Positions 8,425 through 16,153 of a DNA stretch of 64,000 nucleotides are shown in pieces. The notes beneath the pieces are model-generated. The model ran no database searches. It was not told the origin of the DNA and worked only from the letters and a program-made list of their open reading frames with translations. The stretch covers positions 1 through 64,000 of the forward strand of contig NZ_VLLG01000005.1 of the NCBI RefSeq assembly GCF_007830125.1. Reading direction: 5' to 3'. The position numbers and the translations under genes are program-made. This stretch comes from Chitinophaga japonensis (GTDB taxonomy: Bacteria; Bacteroidota; Bacteroidia; Chitinophagales; Chitinophagaceae). How positions within the stretch are numbered: position 1 is the stretch's first letter; the number at the start of each line of letters is the position of its first letter.

Positions 8425-8550
8425 ATTCAAAAAATCCAAATCCCAAATTCCAAAATCCGGACAAGTCATCAAAATAATAGATAACTGTTATTAGTCAGGT
8501 GACTACTACCATTTTGGAATTTGGAATTTGGAATTTGGGATTTGGATTTT
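8425..8550. repeat. Heptamer-repeat inverted element A
   Basis: Fills the space between two convergent genes. The right arm (8511-8550) is a run of 7-mers TTTGGAA, TTTGGAA, TTTGGAA, TTTGGGA, TTTGGAT. The left arm (about 8430-8456) is its reverse complement with exactly two heptamers fewer, so the arms differ by whole repeat units. Between them lies a core (8458-8511) that is not repetitive and resembles the core of element B. The structure would fold into a long hairpin and may also stop transcription from both sides. Confidence 0.85.
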
Positions 8551-8780
8551 TATTTACGTTTAGTAACCGCAGTGGTTTGCTTTTTAGCCGGCATACGTTT
8601 CGAGCGTTCAGCGGCTGTTTTTTTCTCCTTACGTTTCCTGTTCTGCACAATGATATCAGAGGTATCCACACCTTTCGCCTTACGGCTCAGGTCCCTGCTG
8701 TAATCATTCCCCATATTAGGGCCGCCCTGCTCTAAACCTTTGCTTCCTATAGACCTGTCTCTTACTGGCATACCATACAA
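8550..8780 (-). CDS. Small basic protein, function unknown
   Basis: A 76-residue protein whose C-terminal half is rich in Lys and Arg (QNRKRKEKKTAAERSKR). It has no signal peptide or membrane segment. The composition suggests nucleic acid binding or ribosome association, but I recognise no family. An internal start at 8771 (MPVRDRS) is equally possible. It is convergent with the GH51 gene, its stop codon touches repeat element A, and its start lies 64 nt from the epimerase stop upstream. It could be a chance frame, though the lysine codons look host-like. Confidence 0.45.
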   Translation of the reverse strand: MYGMPVRDRSIGSKGLEQGGPNMGNDYSRDLSRKAKGVDTSDIIVQNRKRKEKKTAAERSKRMPAKKQTTAVTKRK

Positions 8781-8844
8781 TTTTAACGGTTAGATAATGG
8801 TGTTTCCTGTAATCAGGCCGCTAAAATGGTGCCATTCCACATCT

Positions 8845-9714
8845 CTAAAACACCCTTACCCACCACGCTTTCTCAAACACCTCCCCTGCTTCCAGCCGCA
8901 TAATGCCCTCCTTTTCTTCCAGCTCGCCGCTGGCATCCACATGATCTGCAATGCCGCACCAGGGCTCTATGCAAACGAAATCCGCATCTTTGGCGGCCCA
9001 GATGCCCAGGTAGGGAAAGCCCCCGAAATGAAATTCCAGCCCATGGGGTGTTTTATCACTTTTCAGCGTAACGGTATCGGAAGCCAGCGCTTTCAGCACC
9101 AGCGCATCCTCGTAGAACAAAGGTTTGGTTAAAGGCAGGGCATGCGAGTGCTCCAGCAGCGGCTGCGGCATGCGCTCTATCAGTCCATCAGGCGACAAAG
9201 GCCACCTGCCGGCATCTTCTGCCTGGTTAAAGTAAAGGTAATAGTCCTCGTAAGCCGTGCCCGGCGCCAGCGGCACTTTAAAGGCCGGGTGACCGCCCAC
9301 GGAAAAAAACAGGGGGCCGTCCCCTGTATTGAGCACCTTGTATGTAACGGTCAGTTGGGTTCCCTGGAGGGTGTAGGTTATTTCAAAACGGAACGGGAAA
9401 GGGTATACCTGCAGGGTGCCGGCGTCATTTACAAGCTGCAGGCGGAGGGTATCGGCTGTTTGCTCCACTACGGTAAACACGCGGTCCCTGGCAAAGCCGT
9501 GCCGGCCCAAAGTGTAGGTTTGCCCGTTATACCGGTAGCTGTTCTGCTTCAGTCCGCCTACCACAGGGAACAATACCGGGCTTTTCTTTCCCCAGAAAGC
9601 GGGGTCGCCGCTCCACAGGTACTCCTGCCGGAGGTCTTTACGGGTAAGGCTTTGCAGCTCCGCGCCTTTCTCAGCGATCGTAATGCTTAGCTGTTCGTTG
9701 GATAATTGCAGCAT
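8845..9714 (-). CDS. Aldose 1-epimerase family protein
   Basis: A 289-residue cytoplasmic protein of the galactose mutarotase fold that interconverts alpha and beta forms of a sugar or sugar phosphate. Family marks are YLWSGDPAFWGKKSPVLFP, the active-site region GRHGFARDR, GGHPAFKVPL and the late CIEPWCGIADH. The start at 9714 (MLQLSNEQ) is chosen because homologues begin there; the longer frame to 9774 crosses repeat DNA. It lies just after the GH30 gene on the same strand and probably belongs to the SusC-SusD-GH30 operon, feeding released sugars into metabolism. Confidence 0.85.
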   Translation of the reverse strand: MLQLSNEQLSITIAEKGAELQSLTRKDLRQEYLWSGDPAFWGKKSPVLFPVVGGLKQNSYRYNGQTYTLGRHGFARDRVFTVVEQTADTLRLQLVNDAGTLQVYPFPFRFEITYTLQGTQLTVTYKVLNTGDGPLFFSVGGHPAFKVPLAPGTAYEDYYLYFNQAEDAGRWPLSPDGLIERMPQPLLEHSHALPLTKPLFYEDALVLKALASDTVTLKSDKTPHGLEFHFGGFPYLGIWAAKDADFVCIEPWCGIADHVDASGELEEKEGIMRLEAGEVFEKAWWVRVF

Positions 9715-9740
9715 TGTCTTCGGGTTTGGTTCCGGCTGCA

Positions 9741-9766
9741 AAATAGTAAAAAGTGAAAGGTGTTCA
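9741..9766. repeat. Short heptamer-repeat tract before the epimerase
   Basis: AGTAAAA-AGTGAAA-GGTG units with 7-bp period lie between the GH30 stop codon and the epimerase start, ending in a small GGTGTTCACC palindrome. The word resembles that of the tract at 22510-22550. Confidence 0.45.
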
Positions 9767-11389
9767 CCAAACAATCGTGGCTACGGCATCTCCTTCCAGG
9801 GAACAATCAAAGCTGCGGTCGCCGTCGGCAACGGTAAAGGTGCGCGCATGGCTGTCCGTATTCAGCACCACCAGCACTTTGGCGCCATCGCCGTTCAGGA
9901 AGGCCACCGTTTCCAGCCCGCCGGTGTTGCTACCGGTCAGCGTTACACGAAAAGCGCCCGGCCGCACAAACCTGGACAGGTGGCCGATGGCGTAATACTC
10001 CACGTTGCGGGTAATGCTCCCATCGGCGCCAATGGTCACTACGCCGCGACAGTCCTGGCAGCCACCGTTCCGGGGGCCGTGCTGCGGGTCCAGCGCCAGG
10101 TTCCAGAGCAGGGCGGTTTTAGACCAGTTGTTCATACTGCCGATGAAAATATTACGCATGTTCCATTCCAGGTTGTCTGAAAAATCCGGCGCCCAGGCTC
10201 CGCCCGATATCTCGGTAAAGTACAACCCTTTGTCCGGGTGCTGCGCATGCACCTGCGTCATGGCGGACACCTGGCCGGCATAGGCATGAAAGGCGGAGCC
10301 GGTCACATATTGACGGGCAGCGCTGTCGTCCAGGATGCTGATGGGGTACTGCGGCGCGTCCCAGTTATGATCATAAATAATGATGCCGGTATTAAGCTGG
10401 TGCTGTTTGAACGCAGGGCCCAGGTGGTCCCTGATAAAAGCGGCCTGCTCCCCTGCTTCCATACGCATGGAAGGATAGGCGGCCTCATGCAGCGGCTCGT
10501 TCTGCGGCGTCACCGCGTGGATGGTGATGCCCTCCTGCCGGAATGCCTGTAGGTATTTCACGAAATAGGCGGCATATGCGCTGTACCATTCCGGCTTCAG
10601 CTTACCGCCGGCCAGCCTGCCATTGTCCTTCATCCAGGCGGGCGGGCTCCAGGGGGAGCTTATGATCTTTATACCCGGCGCAATCGCCTGAATGGATTGC
10701 AGCACCGGCACCAGGTCCTCCTTATCTTTTGCAATGGTAAACTCCGACAGGTCAGGGTCCGTTTGCCCCGCAGGCATGTCGTCGTATGTAAAGTCCGACA
10801 GGGAAAAATCCGATGCACCCATGGTGATGCGCAGGTAGCTGATGCCAATGCCCTGCTGCGGATCAAACAGCTCCTGCAGCAGTTGGCTGCGCTGCGCACT
10901 GTTCAGCTTTTGATGGATCAGGTAAGCGGAGGAGCCGGTGAGCGCTGCACCAAAGCCCTCCACTTCCTGCAGGGTCTTTGAAAAATCGACGGTGATGCGC
11001 GAAGCGCCGGCTACGGCGCCGGTTTTAATGTTGATGTCCGGTTGCTGCTGCAGCAGCTTTACCTGGTTGCCGGTGGTCACCCATACCCGGGCCTTGCCTA
11101 CCACCCTGGCGGAGTCTGCGGGCGGCGGGGCCGTATCCTTCGGGCCATTGCTTTTTGCGCAACCAACGTTCCAAATTCCAAAGAAGAAAATCCAAATCCC
11201 CAAGAAGAAAATCCTAAATCCCAAATTCCAAATTCCAAAACCTAAATTCCAAATTCCAAACCCCAAATTCCAAATCCCCAAATGCGGACGAGCCCCAAAA
11301 TAACAGGGAACGGTTGCTGTAGTTAGGTGTTTCCCGCCAGTTTGGAATTTGGATTTTGGATTTTGGGATTTTGTCTTTGCATTTTTCAT
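9764..11389 (-). CDS. GH30 glucanase, lipoprotein with repeat-encoded N-terminus
   Basis: A retaining glycosidase of family GH30; the late CQDCRGVVTI motif is of the beta-1,6-glucanase/glucosylceramidase type. Acid/base Glu is in TPQNEP (E298) and nucleophile Glu in YFTEISGG (E393), counting from the ATG at 11389. The catalytic part begins near residue 100. Residues about 37-76 are repeats such as GIWNLGF encoded by repeat element B, ending in a lipobox-like NVGC (Cys77), so the export signal appears to come from repeat DNA. No other in-frame ATG exists before the catalytic domain. Use of an alternative start such as TTG inside the repeat cannot be excluded. Operon order is SusC, SusD, GH30, epimerase. 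Confidence 0.82.
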   Translation of the reverse strand: MKNAKTKSQNPKSKFQTGGKHLTTATVPCYFGARPHLGIWNLGFGIWNLGFGIWNLGFRIFFLGIWIFFFGIWNVGCAKSNGPKDTAPPPADSARVVGKARVWVTTGNQVKLLQQQPDINIKTGAVAGASRITVDFSKTLQEVEGFGAALTGSSAYLIHQKLNSAQRSQLLQELFDPQQGIGISYLRITMGASDFSLSDFTYDDMPAGQTDPDLSEFTIAKDKEDLVPVLQSIQAIAPGIKIISSPWSPPAWMKDNGRLAGGKLKPEWYSAYAAYFVKYLQAFRQEGITIHAVTPQNEPLHEAAYPSMRMEAGEQAAFIRDHLGPAFKQHQLNTGIIIYDHNWDAPQYPISILDDSAARQYVTGSAFHAYAGQVSAMTQVHAQHPDKGLYFTEISGGAWAPDFSDNLEWNMRNIFIGSMNNWSKTALLWNLALDPQHGPRNGGCQDCRGVVTIGADGSITRNVEYYAIGHLSRFVRPGAFRVTLTGSNTGGLETVAFLNGDGAKVLVVLNTDSHARTFTVADGDRSFDCSLEGDAVATIVW

Positions 11390-11443
11390 TTTGGATCTGA
11401 TTTTTGGGTTTTGGAATTTGGATTTTGGATTTTGGATTTTTTC
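11168..11443. repeat. Heptamer-repeat inverted element B
   Basis: Left arm 11168-11283 holds CCAAATT-type heptamers, right arm 11340-11442 holds TTTGGAA/TTTGGAT heptamers, and a 55-bp core (11285-11339) lies between. The core matches element A's core in three blocks: CGGACRAG (7 of 8), CAAAATAAYAGRKAAC (13 of 16) and TAGTYAGGTG (9 of 10). The element separates SusD from GH30 and reaches to the SusD stop codon. Because 7 is not a multiple of 3, the frame reads through all repeat phases without a stop, giving a 7-residue peptide repeat. Confidence 0.85.
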
Positions 11444-12913
11444 CTAATTATATCCCGGGTTCTGGTCTAACTGTTTGTTGCGGTCCCGTTCCAGTTGCGG
11501 GATGGGCAGCAGTTCCTTTTCTTTTGTCATGTTGTAGTTCACGGGCTGGCCGGTGCGCAGGTCTGTTTCCTGCAGGTTGTTCATCACCGTTTCCGCGCGT
11601 CCGTAACGGCGCAGGTCATCCCAGCGCTGCGCTTCCTGGGCCAGTTCCAGCCGCCGTTCCTTTTCAATGGCCAGTTGCATGGCTTCCTGTGTGGCGGCGG
11701 TGGTGGCCGGCAGGTTTACCCGGCCGCGGATGGCGTTCAGTTCCGTAGCCGCCTCGCCGGTACGGCCCAGCTCATTCAGGGCTTCGGCCTTCAGCAAGAT
11801 GATATCCGCCAGGCGAAGCAGGTATTGCCGGTTGGTGCTGGCCCAGCCGTTGGCGCTTTTCCATTTGTAGGCAAAGGGCACGCTGCCGCCGCCAATGGCC
11901 CAGTACTCATCCGTCCAGGTCACCTCTTCAAAGAGGATGCTGGCGTTCTTGCGGATAGTGTCCTGCTCGCTGTCAAATGCCTTTACCAGGTCCTGCGAGG
12001 GCGTTACGAATTTGCGCCAGGAATCGCCGCTTTTGGAGGGCGGCAGCAGCAACTGCGGTCCCCAGTTGGCTTCCGCGCCGCCGGTGAACTGCACTTCCAG
12101 GATGGATTCGTCATTGTTGTAATGGTTGCCATCAAACAGGAAGCTGTAATTGCCCAGCAACTGGTAGCCGGCCGGGCTGCTGATCACCGCGTTACAGTAT
12201 TCCAGCACCTTGTTGTAATCGCGGTCGGGCTTTTGCGCGTACACCTTGGCCAGCAGGGCGTTGGCAGCTCCTTTGGTGGCGCGGGCCTTGCTGATGCTGG
12301 CATCCCCTTCGTAAATATCCGGCAGGCGGCTCGCGGCAAATTCCAGGTCCGTGATGATCTGCGCATACACTTCGGCCTGGGAGCTGCGGGGCTTGTTAGT
12401 CTCCGCAGGATCGGCGGAAGTGGCGGGCGCCAGCACCAGGGGCACGCCGCCCCACATCTTCACCAACTGGTAATAATGGTAGGCGCGCAGGAAAGCGGCT
12501 TCGCCCAGTATCTGCTCCTTGCGGTTGTTGGCGTCCAGCTTGGGATCGTTGATCTGCGGCACTTTATCCAGGATGATATTGACCCGGGCGATGCCGTCGT
12601 AGATCTGGCTCCAGTTGTTGAACAGGCGACTGTTTACCGGCGTAATGTTCAGCAGGTCCACGGCAAAAAGCTCCGGGTTGTCGCCGCCGGCGTAGTAGTT
12701 GTCGGAGATCACATCGTTGAAATTAACATTGTCCCAGATGTAGTACTCCGTCTGGAAAGCGTCGTAGGCCCCTACCAGCGCGGCTTCTGCATCGCTGGCG
12801 GTCCGGTATGCGTTGTCGGTGGTGGCCTCAGAAATGGGAGAAAGGTCCACGAACTTGCTGCAGGCGCCCAGGGCCAGGACCATCACGAATAGTAAAATAT
12901 ATCTTGCTTGCAT
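11444..12913 (-). CDS. SusD/RagB family glycan-binding lipoprotein
   Basis: A 489-residue surface lipoprotein that captures oligosaccharide for its SusC partner. The signal MQARYILLFVMVLALGAC ends in a lipobox (Cys18). The SusD-like N-terminal domain follows (FVDLSPISEATTDNAY), then TPR-like helices with GEAAFLRAYHYYQLVKMWGGVPL, and the RagB/SusD C-terminal domain with the typical ERRLELAQEAQRWDDLRRYG near residue 425. It starts 11 nt after the SusC stop codon, so the two are co-translated from one operon. The substrate is inferred from the neighbours as beta-glucan or arabinose-containing glycan. Confidence 0.93.
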   Translation of the reverse strand: MQARYILLFVMVLALGACSKFVDLSPISEATTDNAYRTASDAEAALVGAYDAFQTEYYIWDNVNFNDVISDNYYAGGDNPELFAVDLLNITPVNSRLFNNWSQIYDGIARVNIILDKVPQINDPKLDANNRKEQILGEAAFLRAYHYYQLVKMWGGVPLVLAPATSADPAETNKPRSSQAEVYAQIITDLEFAASRLPDIYEGDASISKARATKGAANALLAKVYAQKPDRDYNKVLEYCNAVISSPAGYQLLGNYSFLFDGNHYNNDESILEVQFTGGAEANWGPQLLLPPSKSGDSWRKFVTPSQDLVKAFDSEQDTIRKNASILFEEVTWTDEYWAIGGGSVPFAYKWKSANGWASTNRQYLLRLADIILLKAEALNELGRTGEAATELNAIRGRVNLPATTAATQEAMQLAIEKERRLELAQEAQRWDDLRRYGRAETVMNNLQETDLRTGQPVNYNMTKEKELLPIPQLERDRNKQLDQNPGYN

Positions 12914-12924
12914 GGTAGTAAGAA

Positions 12925-15861
12925 TTAGAATGAAACATTCAGTCCAACGATCAGGTTGCGCGTTTGGGGGTAGGTGCCGAAATCAACGCCCAGCGAGGTG
13001 TTGCTGTTGCCGGCAAAGTTCACTTCCGGGTCAAAGCCGCTGTAGCCGGTAAAGGTGAACAGGTTCTCGCCCGTAACGTATACCCGCAGGCTGTTCAGCT
13101 TTATCCGCTTCAGAAGGTTGCCCGGCAGGTCGTAGCTCAGGGTGGCGGATTTTACACGCAGGTAAGAACCGTCTTCCACGTAGCGGGTAGAGATGCGCGA
13201 GTTGTCGGCGTTATTGGGCGTAGCCCTGGGAATATCCGTTACCTGTCCCGGCGTGGTCCAGCGGCGCAGCACGGCGGTGGACTGGTTCCGCGGGTCGGTC
13301 ATGGATTCCGTTTCTATGCGGGAGGCGTTGAACATGTCATTGCCCTGGGAGCCCTGCAGGAAAACGCTGAGGCGGAAGTTCCGGTAGCTGAAATGATTGG
13401 TCATCCCGTAAATAAAATCCGGGTTGGGATTACCAATCACCACGCGATCGTCCGCAGCAGGCGCGAAGGTTCGTTGCCCCTTCTTGTCCAGGTACCACAT
13501 GTTACCGGTTTCCGGGTCCACGCCGGCGGCTACATAACCGTAGAACAGCCCCAGCGGCTCTCCTTCACGGGTAAGGCTGACATTGCCCCGGCCGGCTACT
13601 TCGGAGCTGAACAGGTCCGTTCCTACGATGTCCACCACCTCATTCCGGTTGATGGAAATATTGAGATCCGTTTCCCACTGGAAAGCGCCGGTAAAGTTGC
13701 GGGAGCTGACCAGGAATTCCAGGCCCTTGTTCCGCAGCTTGCCGATGTTCTGGGTGGATACATTGAAGCCGGTGGACCTGGGCACCGGTACGTCCAGCAG
13801 CAGGTCGGAGGTATTTTTCACATAGGCGTCCGCGCTGAAGGTAAGGCGGGACTGCAGGATGGCTACATCCAGCCCGATATTGAACTGTTCGGTGGACTCC
13901 CATTTCAGGTTCTTGTTCTCAAAAGAAGACGGGGTGGTGCCCGGCAATACGGTACCGCCTATCGGGTAATTTTTGCCGGAGCCTACGCGGCCCAGCCAGG
14001 GATAACGCTGGTCGCCCAACTGATCGTTCCCTACCAGGCCCCAGCCGGCGCGCAGCTTCAGGTCGTTGATCCCCGTTACATCCTGCATGAAATCCTCGTT
14101 GGAGATACGCCAGCCGGCGGATACGGAGGGGAAATAGCCCCAGCGGTGGTCCGGCCCGAAGATGGAGGATGCGTCGGCCCTGAAATTGGCGGTGAGCAGG
14201 TATTTATCGGCATAGCTGTAATTGATCCTGCCCAGGAAGGAAGCGTTCCGCTTTTCCGCCTTGGTGTTTTCCGCGGTCTGGAAAACGGAGCCGGCATTGG
14301 TGGTGGGAATGCCGCTGCTGGAAAAACCGATCTTTTCGATGCGGGCGCTTTCCCAGCGGGTTTGCTGCGCTACCACACCGGCCAGCGCGCCCACGGTATG
14401 CTTGCCGAAGGTATTGTCGTAGGACAGCGTATTTTCTGCTATCCAGTAATTGATCAAATCGGTATTATTCTGGCCGATGCCCTGCTTGGCGCGGCCAAAG
14501 CTGGTGCGGAAGGGGTCCAGGAAATAGTCGTACACGGCATTGTTGTAGTCAATACCAAAATTGCTCCTGAACTTCAGCTCCGGCAGCAGATGCACCTCTG
14601 CGTACACATTGCCCAGCAGGCGTTGCTGCTTGTAGTTGCGGTCCGGCCCGTCAGTGCTGGCCACAGGGTTTTCCCAGTCCTGGAAGGGATTGCTGGTAAA
14701 GGTGCCATTGTCATTATAAATGCCTATCACCGGCGGGGTGGCCAGGGCGCCCAGCAGCACGCCGCCCCTGTCTACACCGGTATTATCGGTCACATCCACA
14801 TCGTGCCAGCGGCTGTAGGCCACATTGGTGCCCATGGTGAGCCAGTTGTTCACCTGCTGCTCCAGGTTCACTTTAAAGTTGAAGCGGTCCATGGTGGCGG
14901 AACGAACGGCGCCGTTCTGCTGTACCCAGCCGCCGGACAGGTAGTAGGTCGTCTTGTCGTTCTTACCGGAAACGGAAAGCTGGTAGTTCTGGGAAGTGCC
15001 CTTGCGGAATATCTCGTCCTGCCAGTTGGTGTTATGGTTGTATTTGTCCCAGTCGGTGATGTAGCCCATTTCCGTCATCAGATCCCGGTACTGGGCGCCG
15101 TTGAGCACGTCCAGCTTTTTCCATACGGAGGCATAGCCGGCATAGGCATTGAACTCAAAGCGGGGCGGGCCGGTTTTGCCCTTGCGGGTGGTGACCAGCA
15201 CTACGCCGTTGGCGCCGGAAGCGCCGTAGATAGCGGCGGAGGAAGCGTCCTTCAGGATGGATACGCTTTCAATATCCGCCGGGTTCAGGGAGCGGGTGTC
15301 TGTAGTGGGCACGCCATCTATTACATACAGCGGGTCGCTGCTGGCGGTAATGGAGTTGGTGCCGCGGATGCGGATATTCAACCCGGCGGAAGGTTTGCCC
15401 GAAGGGGCCTGCACCTGCACGCCGGCGGCCTTGCCCTGCAGTACGGCGCCCAGTTGCGTATTGGGACGGGAGGCAAATTCCTCTTCTCCCACTACGGATA
15501 CCGCGCCGGTGATATCTTTCTTTTTCTGGGTGCCGTAGCCCACTACCACTACTTCATTGAGCTGTTTGTTCTCTTCCTGCATCACGAGGTCAATGGTGCT
15601 GCGGCCGTTTACCTGCACCTCCTGCGGACTGAAGCCGATGTAGGAGAATACCAGCACGTCCGTACCGGAGGCCTGTAAGGCATAGGTGCCATCCGGGCGG
15701 GTGGTGGCGCCCCGGTTGGTGTCCTTGATTTTTACGGATACGCCCGGCAGGGCATTGCCCTGTGCGTCCCTGATCAGTCCTTTCACGGAAATGTCCTGCG
15801 CGCTGGCCCATGAAACGGCCATAAACAGGACGGCCATTAAAAGCGCTACCTTTTTTTGCAT
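12925..15861 (-). CDS. SusC/RagA family TonB-dependent transporter
   Basis: A 978-residue outer-membrane importer of oligosaccharides driven by TonB. It has a signal peptide (about 1-21), an N-terminal carboxypeptidase-regulatory-like beta-sandwich (about 25-105, GLIRDAQGNALPGVSV), the TonB box region QLNEVVVVGYGTQKKKDITG, a plug with the SusC signature DPLYVIDGVPT, and a 22-strand barrel ending in aromatic LNVSF. It is the first gene of the operon with SusD, GH30 and the epimerase. The 7TM receptor lies 292 nt upstream on the same strand and is a likely regulator. Confidence 0.93.
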   Translation of the reverse strand: MQKKVALLMAVLFMAVSWASAQDISVKGLIRDAQGNALPGVSVKIKDTNRGATTRPDGTYALQASGTDVLVFSYIGFSPQEVQVNGRSTIDLVMQEENKQLNEVVVVGYGTQKKKDITGAVSVVGEEEFASRPNTQLGAVLQGKAAGVQVQAPSGKPSAGLNIRIRGTNSITASSDPLYVIDGVPTTDTRSLNPADIESVSILKDASSAAIYGASGANGVVLVTTRKGKTGPPRFEFNAYAGYASVWKKLDVLNGAQYRDLMTEMGYITDWDKYNHNTNWQDEIFRKGTSQNYQLSVSGKNDKTTYYLSGGWVQQNGAVRSATMDRFNFKVNLEQQVNNWLTMGTNVAYSRWHDVDVTDNTGVDRGGVLLGALATPPVIGIYNDNGTFTSNPFQDWENPVASTDGPDRNYKQQRLLGNVYAEVHLLPELKFRSNFGIDYNNAVYDYFLDPFRTSFGRAKQGIGQNNTDLINYWIAENTLSYDNTFGKHTVGALAGVVAQQTRWESARIEKIGFSSSGIPTTNAGSVFQTAENTKAEKRNASFLGRINYSYADKYLLTANFRADASSIFGPDHRWGYFPSVSAGWRISNEDFMQDVTGINDLKLRAGWGLVGNDQLGDQRYPWLGRVGSGKNYPIGGTVLPGTTPSSFENKNLKWESTEQFNIGLDVAILQSRLTFSADAYVKNTSDLLLDVPVPRSTGFNVSTQNIGKLRNKGLEFLVSSRNFTGAFQWETDLNISINRNEVVDIVGTDLFSSEVAGRGNVSLTREGEPLGLFYGYVAAGVDPETGNMWYLDKKGQRTFAPAADDRVVIGNPNPDFIYGMTNHFSYRNFRLSVFLQGSQGNDMFNASRIETESMTDPRNQSTAVLRRWTTPGQVTDIPRATPNNADNSRISTRYVEDGSYLRVKSATLSYDLPGNLLKRIKLNSLRVYVTGENLFTFTGYSGFDPEVNFAGNSNTSLGVDFGTYPQTRNLIVGLNVSF

Positions 15862-16153
15862 ACGTTAAGCATAAATGGTGATAGGATAAAAATTGCTGCG
15901 ATCCTGGTGTTCCCCCTCATAACATGGATAAGTTTATGTGGAATCGTTGCCGTAAAGTTATCCGAAAATTCTGCTTTCTACCAAAAAATATTTTATGTAA
16001 CTTGTTGATAATTAAATGTTTGCACAAAAAATGATACGCTTGGTTACCGTAAGCCGGAAGCGGGTGATACGCCTGATAATCAAAGGTATCCGGCCGGGCA
16101 GGCGCAGCGCCCGGCAACGAACCTGATACGGATGACTACCCCGGAAAAAAGTT
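15862..16153 (-). promoter_or_regulatory. Upstream region of the first SusC operon
   Basis: This 292-nt AT-rich spacer separates the receptor gene from SusC. It holds a GC-rich hairpin at 16093-16115 (GCCGGGC with GCCCGGC) and, on the minus strand, an exact -7-type TACCTTTG at 16081-16088 without a good -33 partner. It is the natural place for a regulator of the SusC operon to bind. I see no coding frame in it. Confidence 0.35.

Noticed and set aside
8781..8844. Terminator hairpin CCTG-TAAT-CAGG after the epimerase
   Set aside because: The stem is only four pairs with no T run.
8425..11443. CRISPR array made of the TTTGGAA repeats
   Set aside because: The repeats are contiguous 7-mers without spacers and are arranged as inverted arms; no cas genes are present.
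12964..15678. A 904-codon plus-strand frame opposite SusC
   Set aside because: It is the antisense shadow of a clear SusC gene in GC-rich DNA; composition is Gly/Val/His-rich with no motif.
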